From the NCBI GenBank assembly GCA_003952965.2, contig CM025851.1, positions 6,985,647 through 7,049,646 on the forward strand: a stretch of DNA of 64,000 nt. Direction: 5' to 3'. The translations under genes and the position numbers were made by a program. The notes below the pieces were generated by a model. It saw only the letters and a list, made by a program, of their open reading frames with translations. It was not told where the DNA came from and searched no databases. This DNA comes from Morella rubra (lineage: Eukaryota; Streptophyta; Magnoliopsida; Fagales; Myricaceae). Below, piece by piece: positions 36,715 through 48,342 of the stretch (positions are counted from its first letter, which is position 1; every line of letters begins with the position of its first letter).

Positions 36715-38315
36715 GGCTAAAGGAAGATAATTGGGCCGGATACACGGGCCGAACAAGCCCAACTTTGTTTTTGGCCTTTAAGCGTTGTCGACCTTTGACG
36801 AAGCCAAGGTGATGTTCGTTTTGATGAAATTTTTAGAATTTGAAGTGTTTTGAGAATTTTTAGGTGATATTAAAATTGTATTGGTGTTTGTGTAGAATTT
36901 GTTGAGGTGTGAAAAAAGTAATGATGATTTTTAAAGTTATTTGTAAATTATTTTTCTTAGGATGAGTGAAGAAAGTAAAATGTAAAATAATATTATTTAT
37001 TTGTAATATTTATTATAATTTCAAATTTTTTAAAAAAATAAGCTGAAAAAGACAAAGAAAAAAAAAGAAAAAAAAAAAAAGATGATAGACTACTAATGCG
37101 GTTAAAAAAAACAAAAACAAAAACAAAAAAACAAAAAGCAAACAAGAAGAACGCAAAGCAAAAGTATTTCCGCCTGACACGCTGCAGGAATCGCAGGTGC
37201 AGGGGGGAAAACGTGCGGCAGTGTATTAAATGGGCAGGGAAATGACTATATTACCCTCAACCAAATCATCCTCGTTAACTTTCAACCGCACATAATATTC
37301 GGGCTATTTCGTCATTTCCTCTTCTTTTTTATTTTAATGCACTGAACGCTGGGGGCCACATATTTTTCATAACCCCATTTTACCCTTTTATATTTTCTGC
37401 TCTTCACGTTTTACTGGAGGATACTTTGGTCATTTAATTGATTTTTGTCCAGGGCAAAATTGACCATTTTTTAGGCTGAATTATTTGTTTGCCGAACATG
37501 ATCAATTGCAAGATTCAAATTCAGGCGTTTTCAAGGACACGAACATGCCCCAAGATTGTTGGCGACTATTCAATACAAATCTATCTAACATGACAGGAAA
37601 ATTAGAATTCTTACGAGCGTTTGTTTACTGAAATTTTGGAGAACATTCTTAAAATTTTGAGAATCTTTTAAATATTAAAGTTTATTGAGATTTGTGAAAA
37701 ATGTGAAGTGAATGTGTAAAAGTGTGAAGTTTATTGGAGTTTGTGAAATGTATTTGGTGTGATGGAAATTTTGAGTCCCAAAAAATTGGGCAAACAAACG
37801 CCCCCTATATGTCACCCTCAAATTAATATTGTTGGCAGAGAAAAAAATTGTCTTCTATGAACGGTGTTTGACTCTATGTGATCGGAAAATTCCCAAGCAC
37901 AGTGACATGATACAGCTGGGCGAATTTTGTTCATTCCGTAAAAAATTGTAAGGGATTTTTGATAAAATTACGAATATTTATGTAGAGTCGAATTTTACAG
38001 ATTTTTGTGTAAAAATTAATAATCAAATTTTAAAGATATTTAATTTTTATTGAAATTTGTAAAAAGTTGTAGAGCGAAATGATTTAATATATTTTTTTTA
38101 ATAAAAAAAAGTATTGAAGGTTGTGAAAAAGAACGAAGAAAAAAGATTTATTATAATTTTTTTTGTTAAAAAAGCATTGAAATTTGTGTAAAAAATTGTT
38201 AAAGTTTGTGTTAAAATTAATGGTGTTTGTTTATGTTTTTTTTTTTTTGGATGTTTATTTTGTGAATTTACTTGTATTTATTATATTGGCTTTGTTAGTT
38301 TCAAACACAATTTAT

Positions 38316-38471
38316 TGGTGTTTGGTGCCAAAATTTTGGCTTAATAAAATAATTATTTTCTATCAAATCATCTATTTTTATCAAAATAAATATAAAAAAA
38401 ATTATTTAAATCAATTTTCTCTTTAATTTTTACCAATTCTCCTACACTAAAATTTTGACAGCCAAACACGG
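38316..38471. mobile_element. Short MITE-like element
   Basis: The ends are inverted: GGTGTTTGGTGCCAAAATTTTGG on the left matches the complement of CTAAAATTTTGACAGCCAAACACGG on the right. The interior is A/T-rich. Related sequence without clear ends occurs at 24686-24790 in the same direction and at 38629-38790 inverted. A target duplication was not identified. Confidence 0.5.
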
Positions 38472-38787
38472 ACCAAACTACTACTTTATTATGTTTGAAA
38501 ATCGATGCAGTCCCATTCATTTTGAGTGTACATTAATAAAAAGATGCCTCGATTTTAAAAATCATTCTTTCATGAAAAATTAAAATAATAAATATTTGTC
38601 CTACACTTTTGGAAGTTTAATAATCGGTGATATTTGATTGTTAAAATTTTAGGTTTAGAGTTAGTGAAAAAGTAAAGAGAAAAATATTTTAAATAAATTT
38701 TTTATATATTTTTTAGATTAAAAAGTGATGATTCGATTAAAAAATAAAAAATTTAAAAAAATTATTTTATTAGAGTGAAAATCTAAA

Positions 38788-38988
38788 ATTTTGCGAATGG
38801 TATCCTTCGTGTCAATATTCAGATTTTGCGAATGGTATCCTTCAGGTACGTCTAATTTTGTTGAAGGATACCGTTCGCAAAATCTATTCAGATTTTGACA
38901 TAAATTGACTGAATAGATTTACTTTCAGAGCAACAACAATAAATTGACTGAATAAAATCTATTCAGATTTTGCGAATGGTATCCTTCA
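38788..38988. repeat. Clustered copies of a ~24 bp motif, also found in the ASCC1 first exon
   Basis: The motif ATTTTGCGAATGGTATCCTT occurs at about 38789-38808, 38823-38842 and 38966-38985 on the plus strand, and inverted near 38863-38885 (one base changed). The same sequence lies on the minus strand at 36591-36613, inside the tentative first exon of the ASCC1-like gene. The copy at 38821 matches that exon over about 27 bases. Confidence 0.85.
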
Positions 38989-39030
38989 AGAACTTCTTGT
39001 TGCATGCTCTGTACTGAATAAGTTTTAGAG

Positions 39031-39402
39031 AGTTCGGAGTTGATGGAGGGAAGGGACTGGAAAAACAAACAAACAGAGAAATTAAGACAAGCAGCAATTT
39101 CATCCCAAAAAATAAAAAAAGACAAGCAGCAACAACAAACAATTATCAGAAAAAGTAGGTGCATAGCAGACGCGTTTCATAAAAGACAGAGAAGAAAGTA
39201 GAATAAGACCCGCAAGACGGACACAACTCAGAGTTCGGAGTTGACGGAGGGAAGAGACCGGAAAAACAAACAAACAGAGAAATTAAGACAAGCAGCAACA
39301 ACAAACAATTATCAGAAAAGTAGGTGCATAGCAGACGCGCTTCATAAAAGACAAAGAAGAAACTAGAATAATGCCCACATGAGTCCATGACAGACACAAC
39401 TC
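39031..39402. repeat. 201 bp tandem duplication, second copy shortened
   Basis: Copy A (39031-39231) and copy B (39232-39402) both begin AGTTCGGAGTTGA. Copy A carries an extra ~35 bp flanked by a repeated GACAAGCAGCAA, so copy B resembles the ancestral state. Confidence 0.85.
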
Positions 39403-39869
39403 GATCGGTTTAACTCGGTGCCCCTTAGGAATGAGCCAGGCGTAAATGCTGCAAACGGTCTGTTACGTGATTTTTTGATAATATTATTGCTTATTGAGGA
39501 GGAGGGGGGAGTTAATTAGAAAAAAAAAAAGAGGAGGAGAGGAGAGTTGATCAGGAGGCTTTTAAAAGGTATAAGAAGTCATAGTTTCAGCAAATAAAGA
39601 AAAAAAAAATAAACATTAAAATTAAAAGAAAAAATTTATAATTACGAAACTCGTGTACGTAATAATTATTCCATGCTTGATACAGAAGTCAGCAAAGAGT
39701 TTCCATTGAAGGAAAGAGACACCCAGCTAGAAGTTAAAACTTTTTATGTCGTGATAGACAAGAAATCGATTTGGACGCAAGAAAGGAACCCAACGATTCG
39801 AGGAAGATATATGTATATACTTTAATTCTTCACCGTACGTCTAAGACCTCGTCTTTCTGACTTCGAGTC

Positions 39870-40172
39870 ATGGTGTGCCTAGGATTTTTACTTGGCTGCA
39901 AAAGATCAAATTCCATCAATTCTTACGTTCTTTCAGCTTTGGTGATCATAGCCATTCTCTGTGGCTTGCGTATTCTTTGTTACGGCATTTATAGGTTATT
40001 GAAGAGGCCGGAGCATTCTAACAGCGCGGGGGAAAACATCGTCGGCATGATGGAAATGCAGCAGCCAGAGAATAGCCCCCATGCATATGCGCATCGGCTT
40101 TGCCAAAGGAGGGCATTGTCAGAAAGCAAGTTCGTAGCTCAACATGTTTCATCATATATTGGCCAATCATGA
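39870..40172 (+). CDS. Possible small single-pass membrane protein
   Basis: An ATG-initiated frame of 100 codons opens MVCLGFLLGCKR. It has one strongly hydrophobic segment at about residues 18-40 (SYVLSALVIIAIL), a basic stop (YRLLKR) and a polar tail (MEMQQPENSPHAYAHR). A TATA-like ATATATGTATATAC lies ~55 bp upstream. I do not recognise the family. Codon use is plausible and the hydrophobic and basic arrangement is not random-looking, but chance cannot be excluded. Confidence 0.4.
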   Translation: MVCLGFLLGCKRSNSINSYVLSALVIIAILCGLRILCYGIYRLLKRPEHSNSAGENIVGMMEMQQPENSPHAYAHRLCQRRALSESKFVAQHVSSYIGQS

Positions 40173-40859
40173 TTAGTACTGATTCTAAATGGCTAGTCCT
40201 GGTTCATTAATTTCTTATATGATCGATGCCGGCCGCCACTTAACTTCGAGTCAGCTGGAGCCTCTAAGAAAAGTTCTTACATGGGTTATTGTTGCACTGT
40301 TATTGGGGGCCTTTTTTTTTTCGTGGGGGGGGAGAGTTGCTAACCCTTTTAATGTAATATGTAATCAGTATAGTTTGATGAAGATCGAACATTATTAATC
40401 CTAGGTTGTTGCGCACATTATACCATCAAATGAAGGAGAATTATATATGTAGTCATGAATTTTGCGTCTACTCAAATTGCGAACATATATATATATATAT
40501 ACCACAATAGAGCAGGACATTTTGCAAGATGCATGAACAATATATATATAGTCGGACCAACTTTATTAAATTTTAATTCCTTGGCATATAGATCACACAT
40601 TTCAAATTGACCCGTATATATTATTAGAGGGCAGCGCCAACAGGGTTCTGATTGAAGATCTGCCTGGAAGGGACCATGGATGCTGCATGGATTGAATATT
40701 GAGAGCTCAAAGCAACAGCACCACCGATCATCCTCGCTAATTATCTACTTATACATATATCATTCTATATGACCATAAACTTGACCACAATTTGAGCTAC
40801 AACATAGACGTACAAGAAATTATCTGTACAAATTAGAACCCTGGCCTGTGAGGTCCTTT
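40173..40859. other. Intergenic region, no gene seen
   Basis: This is the 3' flank of the small ORF and of the minus-strand WD40 gene. It contains short TA-rich microsatellites (near 40486 and 40540) and nothing else identifiable. Confidence 0.5.
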
Positions 40860-42942
40860 CTACAGCTGAAAATACTCGTTCCCATGTTCTTCAGAAGACT
40901 GGCTTGATTTGTTATTGCACGTCACGCGCCATACCTTTAGGACTCCATCGAGACTCCCCGTACAGATTGTGCAGCCGTCCTCACTTTCTTCGCCGGAAAA
41001 TGCAGCGACACACCTAATAGGTCCTCTGTGACCCACCAAGACTGCTAGACATGTGTGCTGGCCATCTTGTTCTCTAATCCAAACTCTACTTGTTAAATCA
41101 GCGGATCCACTGACAACGTAATTAGCAACACTGGCCAGGCACATTACTGCATGGGTGTGGCCCTGGAGTGCTCCACCGTACTGCAATTGGCCTGAGAACC
41201 AGCCCTTAAGCCAATAGTGTATGTAGCCATCTGTGCAACCGCCGTATAAAATTCCACCTTCTCTGGTGAGAGCAAGAGATTTCACGGGCGAGCGCTTGGC
41301 TGTGAGGGTCACTGTGAGTGAATGAGGCTGCAGGTCCCCTCTACAAAAGTTGCGTCGCCACAATTTGACAGTGGCGTCATCGGAGGCGGTGAAGAGTACC
41401 CCATCGTCAGCCACTGTGATGGCATTGATTGGCTCCGGATGGGCTTGAATGGTCTCAATGCATTTGAGGTCAGAAATTCGCCATACTTTCACCGTTTTGT
41501 CCAGCGAAGCTGAATACATGACGTCGTTTGCTACATTGATCGCTAGTGATGTTATAGGTCCCGTATGCTTCATCTGCAGAATCCAGTGAAGATGCATGAT
41601 TAAAAAAAAAAAAAAAAACAGGAAAAAAATCTTGAAAAGATTTCACAAGGCCCCTAAAGAAGTAAAGATAAAAAAAATCCATGCCGTACGTCTCATCATA
41701 TGCTTATGAAGTTTTTGTGGATGATCTTCGTAAATAGAATTTGCCGCAAGTTATGTGTACACATACTCGCAGAGAGAGAACAAGTAATGTCGGCTGGTTT
41801 GCCGTCGGATACTGGAATTTCGTTCAGCTCTGCAAGCCAGTACTACTGTACTGTACTAGTGATTCGCCAGTAAGTAGCTGGGGAATCCATCGAAGCTATT
41901 ACTACTGCAGAGTCATTTCTACTACTACGTCATATAACTAAGCAAGCATGAAACAAACAAAATATCCAACCACTTTTTTGGGGACTATTTAAATTCGAAG
42001 CTTCGTCCTGTCTCCCGAGTAATGAGGGCACCAATATCTCTGGATTCATTAAAGTCAGTCGGATGTGTAACCATGATATATATATATATAGCATTTTCCT
42101 ACAGAGCAACGTATCGAAGGTCGCGTCCACAACAAAAGTTATATACCCATATATATTATTGACATCATTCATGTTGTGGGATTCGAGAAATCTTGAACTA
42201 ATAATATCCGACCTAAAATGAAGTTTCGGGCGGCTTCCTATCCCGTCTATTCCACCACTTTGAGAGCCTTTTTCTTCGACTTGTTCATCTTTTATGCATA
42301 ATTACCAATATATATCATTTTAAGAAGGCCATAATTATAATGCAAATCGAACGCATCAAGCATTACCATTTTATCTTTCCCAGCAATATAGTTCCGGACA
42401 TAACTCCCCGTCCGCGGAATCGTTGCCAATCGGACGTGCTTGAAGTCCCCATCCCATGTTCTGCGCCACACTCGAATCTTGCCATCGCCGTAGGCTGCAA
42501 AAACTCTCTCCTTGTGCACTTCCAGTGCAACCACCATGCAAGCCTTGGTCTTGAGCTGCCCACACTCGGTGAACTCCGGGAGTCTCCAAATCCTTATCAT
42601 GTTGGCAGCGGAGCCAGTATAGACTAGGCCGTTGGAGGACGTGGCGAGGGACAGGATCTGGCCGTCCTTTTTGAGGACCGAAGAGACGCACCGGTAGGTG
42701 GGGTAGACGTCTGCAGTGAGCTTGATGGGTGTGAGGGGATGCAGAGGGGAGGAAACTGGTGAAGTGTGGAGGCTTTTGGAGAGAGTGGGAAAGCTAAGGC
42801 GAGGTGGGGTGTAGGGGAAGAGTGAGAAGGAGGGGCCTCTGGTGGAAATGCTTCTTGAGAACTTGTTTTGGGTGGTTGTTCCCGATCTTATTGCAAAAGA
42901 CAGGTTTGGAGGGGAGTTGGAGGACTCTTGATCAGATGCCAT
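40860..42942 (-). CDS. JINGUBANG-like seven-WD40-repeat protein (two exons)
   Basis: Exons 42942-42367 and 41573-40860 sum to 1290 nt, 429 residues. The join is phase 0 between GKDKM and MKHTGPITSLAIN. The N-terminal ~85 residues are Ser/Pro-rich (SFSLFPYTPPRLSFP). Seven WD-type repeat ends are visible: IRIWRL, IRVWRR, VKVWRI, VKLWRR, IHYWLK, SRVWIR and LKVWRV, which is one full propeller. The phrase SASLDKTVKVWRISD is typical of the JINGUBANG group. The 5' UTR contains a (GA)n tract (42956-42978 on the complementary strand). It is a paralogue of the intronless gene at 25100, about 15 kb away, and has an intron that gene lacks. Confidence 0.92.
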
Positions 42943-42952
42943 TTTTCTCTCT

Positions 42953-42984
<32 letters not shown>

Positions 42985-43950
42985 AAGGAAGGACTGGTGC
43001 TGGTGTGGTGTAATGCTTTCCCTGGTGGGGTAATATCGGGTATAAATGCATCGTCTCCCCCGGAAAGGACCATGGCGATGGATAATGTGCAATGACTCAG
43101 GTAGAGGACGTATATAAATGCAGTAGTACGTAGTTGCAGTTTTTCCCATCCCTTATTTGAGGGGATCGCAGAAAGTCCCGCTTTGCATGGGGCTTATTTA
43201 TATTTTGTTCTTCCTCAGAGAACGCTGATCCAGTGATCCTTGCAAATCAACGGTTTTAGTCTCTTTATAATCACGAATCGAAAAATGTTGTACTTAAAAA
43301 TATTGATCAAAACAGTGATATCAACTTTAAAATACAGAAGATTAGGTAGGTACCTTCCACCCTTTCACCCAGAAAATTTTTAAAGAAAAAGTATAAAGAA
43401 AAAATGACTTGTTACTTATAATAATAATAATAATAATTAAATTTTTACTTATAACAGCAAAATCAATTTTTAGACTATGAGGGATAAATACATTTGGTCC
43501 CTCCAATTATAGATGTTTTTACACTTTACACCATCTGTAAACCTAAAATAATTTTTTGATACACAAATGACAATTATGATCTCATATTTTTTTGACCATG
43601 TCCATTTTATGAATGTAAAATTGTAGTTTTGAGATTAAAAAATAAATTTTTATCTAAATTAATAGAAAATTTAAATGTAAAGTGTAAATTATATGAAATT
43701 AATAGTTGATGAATACCGTATAACAAAGATAACAGATTGAGCGGTAAAGCATAAAAACTCTATAATTTGAAAGTGCAATATGTATTTAAACCACTATATT
43801 GTTATCAAAATTTTGTGCTAATTTCCCTTTGTACCCTCGGCAAAATTAGATTGTGCAAGGCTCTATGGTCTCACTTCCCGATTTTGCTTTCGCGGCTCAC
43901 ACCAGCCCACAGTTAAACGAAGTACCCAAAGCACCACTGTGCCCAACGAA
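42943..43950. promoter_or_regulatory. Shared upstream region of two divergent genes
   Basis: About 1 kb separates the ATG of the minus-strand WD40 gene from the ATG of the plus-strand membrane protein, so both promoters must lie here. The left end has a (CT)n tract at 42956-42978, common in plant 5' UTRs. The centre (43270-43800) is AT-rich with no open frame of note. Confidence 0.5.
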
Positions 43951-46831
43951 ATGCTGGAGCGGGTCCTCTCCTTGCGCCGAGCTGCGCCACCGCACGGGGA
44001 CGAAACCGCTGCCGACCAAGGCGACGGCGCCGCCGATGAGTCCAAGACCAAGAAGCAGCAACTCCCTCTGACTACCCGGGCTGCTTATTACTTGACCCGA
44101 ATGGGCCCCATAGGACCCTGTCTCGCATTCCTCTTCCTTACCTTCCTCGCAATCGTCTCCTTGCTCCTATTCCACTCCCGCAATTTCGTTTGCGTCTCCT
44201 CCTCCTACTATGACCCGGTTTCCCGCTCCAGATTCTTCGGGTTCGACGGTCTTGAGTCGGACTTCGGATCCCTCGGCGTGCCCTGGTGTAAGCTTCTATT
44301 ATTACTCAGTTCGGATCCATGTAGTTTTACTATTTTATTCACTGTAATAACGATAGATTTAGGATCTTTGCTCTGGATTTCCTATAAGTTGGTCATTTAT
44401 AGGATCTGATCAGGCTTTGTGAATGTTTGAATAGGTTATAGGATATGACCGATCGGGGTTTGGGGTCTCTGTTTGGTACCTGGGAAGTAGCGGGAAAATA
44501 TAGGGGAGATGACTATTGGTTCAGTTGTGAAGTGCTTACTTAGATGAGAACTTCGGGAAATTGGACAACATTGAAATTAGGGCTGAATTTTATAGAAGCA
44601 CTTTTGGGTAAATATTAACTTTCCTAAGTTAAAAACTTCGTTTACTTGCCCCGGAAACAATTGAAGGAAATCAAATTATAACTTTCGTAAAAGTTTACTT
44701 ATGAGCGATTTTCAAAGGGGCATGACAAGGGTATGTATGGCATATCAAAATACAGGATGATGTCGAAATGGGTAGTCTTTGACAGAATCCAGATAAAACT
44801 GGGATTCGGATTTTGTATCTATCTTGTGTAGATACCCTTATGTTCATGACAGGAAAGATGTCTCTTGTTTGTGGAACTTCAAACAGAGGATGTTAGTGGT
44901 TTTGGATCGTACAAGTACAAACAGGTCCAACCCATCTGTAGTGCAAATGGGCTCCCCTGTAGTAGTGCTGATATCTTGGCAATATATCTAATCGGGTGTG
45001 GCTGAGATTTCACTAACATGAGTCATGCTGTATATGAACATGGCAGGATCGCAATCCTTGGTTTCCTAATGAAATCATTAACTTTCTTTCATTGCCTGTA
45101 ACTGTTGATTCTTATATTCTTATCCTTGGCAAAAGGCAGACCGAGACATGGAAAAATAGTTGAATGGACTTCTAAGGATTTACTCAAAGGCTTGGAAGAG
45201 TTTATACCGATATATGAAGCTCGGCCAATTAAAAACAATATGTATGGGATGGGTTTCGACCACAGCTTTGGCCTATGGTTCATTGCTCGATGGCTGAAGC
45301 CAAATTTGATGATTGAGAGCGGTGCTTTCAAGGGGCATTCCACTTGGGTTTTGCGGCAAGCAATGCCAGACACGCCAATTGTGTCACTTTCACCTCGGCA
45401 TCCTGAGAAGTATCTAAAGAAGGGCCCTGCTTATGTTGATGGGAACTGTACGTACTTTGCTGGAAAGGACTTTGTAGATTTTGGTAGTGTTAATTGGGGA
45501 AGTGTGATGAAGAAACACAGGATTACTGATCTCAGCCAGGTTCTTATTTTTTTCGATGATCATCAGAATGAATTGAGAAGGTAATTATTGAATCTCAATG
45601 AGCACTTTCCTTTCATTGGGACTGTTTTTCGCTGAATAATTCCTCTTGTGTGCTTTGATGGCCAGAATAAAACAAGCTCTGAAAGTTGGCTTCCGACATC
45701 TTGTTTTTGAGGACAACTATGACACAGGAACTGGAGATCATTATTCCTTAAGGCAGATATGTGATCAACTTTATATAAGAGGTGCTTGTTCTTCCATTTA
45801 TGTAGGCCATTTGCGGTGCATATGCCTTTTGTACATCATATGCATTGCACTTGCCTTGACAAAGCTGAAAGGATTTTGTTCTTTCTTTTTGTTTGAAAAA
45901 GTTATGAGCTTGTCATTTTTACTATCAGTTTCGGCATATTACAGTAACATGTGTGTTGTAGTTGAGGAGTTTGTGGCAAACAATTTTGGGTATGATTTTC
46001 TGCCAAGTAGGTTGAAGTGCATCTATCAGTCCCACTCTAGACAAAACTTCCACCCAACTTGGCGGGGGTAGGCTAAATATATATTATATGTATGCTTTTC
46101 CCTGCCATTTTGCTTAAGCAGGGCTAAGTAATAGAATTTGGATGATCTTATTGGAAGCTGTTTAAAAGATTTTTCAGGGCGGGGATAAACTTCTGAAGAT
46201 TTCCCAATACTTCTAAGAAGCAATTATTAGTCTTAATTATACTGGTTGTGAAATTGTAGCCATGAACGTATTAGAGCTTTAGCTGTGGTGCTCATAGTTT
46301 GTGTCCTTATGTAGCTTTTCTTCAATAGGGTTATTGTTTGGTTGAATGGCCTTATTTTTGCTGGCTTCTGAAGAAGCACTCTTGTAAATTACTTATTTTG
46401 TTAATTTAGGAGGTGGGCATAGCTGTTTCAAAGACAGTGATGAAGCTCGAATTAGATCGACAAGGAAGAAATTCTGGGAGAAAGCAGTAGATATTGAAGA
46501 ACTTTGTGGGCCAGGCGAAGCATGGTGGGGTGTTAGAGGATACATGCGGGACAACTTTAATCACAGTAATCAGCCAATCTCCTATAAGGAACACTTTCAG
46601 AACAGCCGTTTTCTGGAATCAATTCTAGATGTGTATTGGGAGCTCCCTCCGGTTGCTGGGCCTTCTCTCACTCATCAAACGAGATATGATCCTGCTCGAG
46701 CACCTAGTCCTATTGTTGAAGATGGCCGGTATGGGTTGTTCCAGCGGCTTGGTCTAACCAGACTTGAGACTTCTGTATTTAATGGCTATACTCAGATGGT
46801 TTATATTCAGATATCTAAACGAGAGTTTTAG
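43951..46831 (+). CDS. Single-pass membrane protein with methyltransferase-like lumenal domain, plant-conserved
   Basis: Exons 43951-44287, 45136-45580, 45666-45781 and 46410-46831 sum to 1320 nt, 439 residues. The start is the first true ATG (MLERVLSLRRAAPP). One membrane span lies at about residues 55-75 (PCLAFLFLTFLAIVSLLLF) after a basic cytosolic stretch, giving type II topology. The main domain has LMIESGAFKGHSTWVLRQA, a glycine-containing loop like motif I of Rossmann methyltransferases, then QVLIFFDDHQNELRR, HLVFEDNYDTGTGDHYSLR, and a C-terminus with GPGEAWWGVRGYM. Family knowledge: such proteins are annotated only as uncharacterised membrane proteins. A Golgi or endomembrane methyltransferase-like role is my inference. 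All introns are GT-AG. Confidence 0.85.
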
Positions 46832-46989
46832 AGCAAGGTAGATGAATGTGTTTTTTTAGTTTCCCATAGCTTTTTATACTATGCGGGGGTTTTTTTTTTT
46901 CTCCCAGTTCTCTTTGTATTTTCCATCATGTTTTTTTTATTGAATTGTCAGAACCCTATTTGAAGTCAAAACTTTTAGGGCTTGTTTGG

Positions 46990-48342
46990 AAATGGGTTGT
47001 GGTTGTGGTTGTGGTTGTGGTTGTGGTTGTGGTTTTGGTTTTGATTTTGGGTTCAACTTTCAAATTTCAAATTTTAAGATTTAAATATTGTTTAGTTGTA
47101 AGGATTTGTTTGGTTGTTTAAGATTTGGAATGATTTATATGTTAATTAAATTAAATAATATTAATTTATAGTTATTATGATATTCAAAAATAAAAAATAA
47201 AAAATGATTTTAAAAAATAAGAAAAATATATAATTCAAAAAATAAGTAGAAAATGATTTCATAAATATCAAAAATTATAAAAATAGATAAAATATGAAAC
47301 TAATAAAAAAATATCCATAAAAATTAAAATACCCAAGATAAAAATGTGCAAATTTTATAAAAAAATAAATTTTACATTACCTTAACATTACCTTATTTGT
47401 TTTCTTGGAATTTTCGTAACATGCTGTTAATTTTTCTTTTCCTTTTTTTACCAAGAATGTTAATATTTTCTTGCTTTATCATTTTTCTTTAGCATACATC
47501 TCTATTTTCTCTAAAAATTGTCAGTATATTATTTGCACAAAATGAAAAAAAAAAAATAAAGAAAGAAAAGAAAAAGATATATACAATTGTCCTCTGGTTG
47601 AGTATCTTACCAAATAAAATCATTTATGTGGCATTTATGACGTCAACAATTCATTAATATTTTCTAATTTCATTTGTAGAGTATATTGCCCAAAAGAAAG
47701 AATTAAAAACCAAAAACAAGAAAATATGCTTTTATGGGTTGTTGACGAAGAGGCTAGAGATATTTTATCTAAGTCTAGAGATAGGATACAATTTTATCAC
47801 GGTTATAATGATTTAAATTACATAACATGACCTATGTTTATCATAAACACACTTATATGAATATGTAACTAGTGCAAACACCTAATGCGAGACCAAACAA
47901 TGTCATAACTGTTTTTTTTTTTTTTTTGTAATAATCAAATTTATAGTTTTTTATTATATTTGTCAAATTTTATTTGTTTTATAAATTTTACACGATTTTT
48001 ATCTATCTTTTTAATTGTTATGGATATTTTTTTTTATTAGTTTCATATTTAATCTATTTTTATAATTTTTTTATATTTATGAAATTATTTTCTACTTATT
48101 TTTTGAATGATATATATTTTATAATTTTTTTTAAATCATTTTTTATTTTCTTATTTTTTGAATATCATAATAACTATAAATTAATATTATTTAATTTAAT
48201 TAAATATAAATCATTCCAAATTTTAAACAATCAAACAAATCCTTACAACTAAACAATATTTAAATATTAAAATTTGAAATTTGAAAGTTGAACCCAAAAC
48301 CAAAACCAAAACCAAAACCACAACCACAACCACAACCCATTT
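46990..48342. mobile_element. Non-autonomous long-terminal-inverted-repeat (hairpin) element
   Basis: The 1353 bp unit starts AAATGGGTTGTGG and ends in its complement. The two arms, about 46990-47380 and 47950-48342, are near-perfect inverted repeats of roughly 390 bp. Each arm begins with an array of a G/T hexamer (GGTTGT, then GGTTTT) with different copy numbers on the two sides. The ~570 bp centre is A/T-rich and carries no transposase. No clear target duplication flanks it (left GCTTGTTTGG, right GCTTACCAGG). This resembles a foldback/MULE-type element; the superfamily is undecided. Confidence 0.85.

Larger units (their letters stand above)
36715..39869. other. AT-rich intergenic region with MITEs and local duplications
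   Basis: The ASCC1-like promoter is at the left. Beyond it are long A/T-rich stretches, a small inverted-repeat element (38316-38471), MITE-like segments, a cluster of an exon-derived 24-27 bp motif (38788-38988) and a 201 bp tandem duplication (39031-39402). No protein gene is supported. Confidence 0.6.

Noticed and set aside
37616-37801. A possible small inverted-repeat element (GCGTTTGTTT ends)
   Set aside because: Only about ten bases match at the ends and no target duplication is seen.
45961-46010. Possible extra exon in the membrane protein gene
   Set aside because: It has splice-like edges, but joining exon 3 (45781) directly to exon 4 (46410) restores a conserved GGGHSCF junction in frame, so the piece is intronic.
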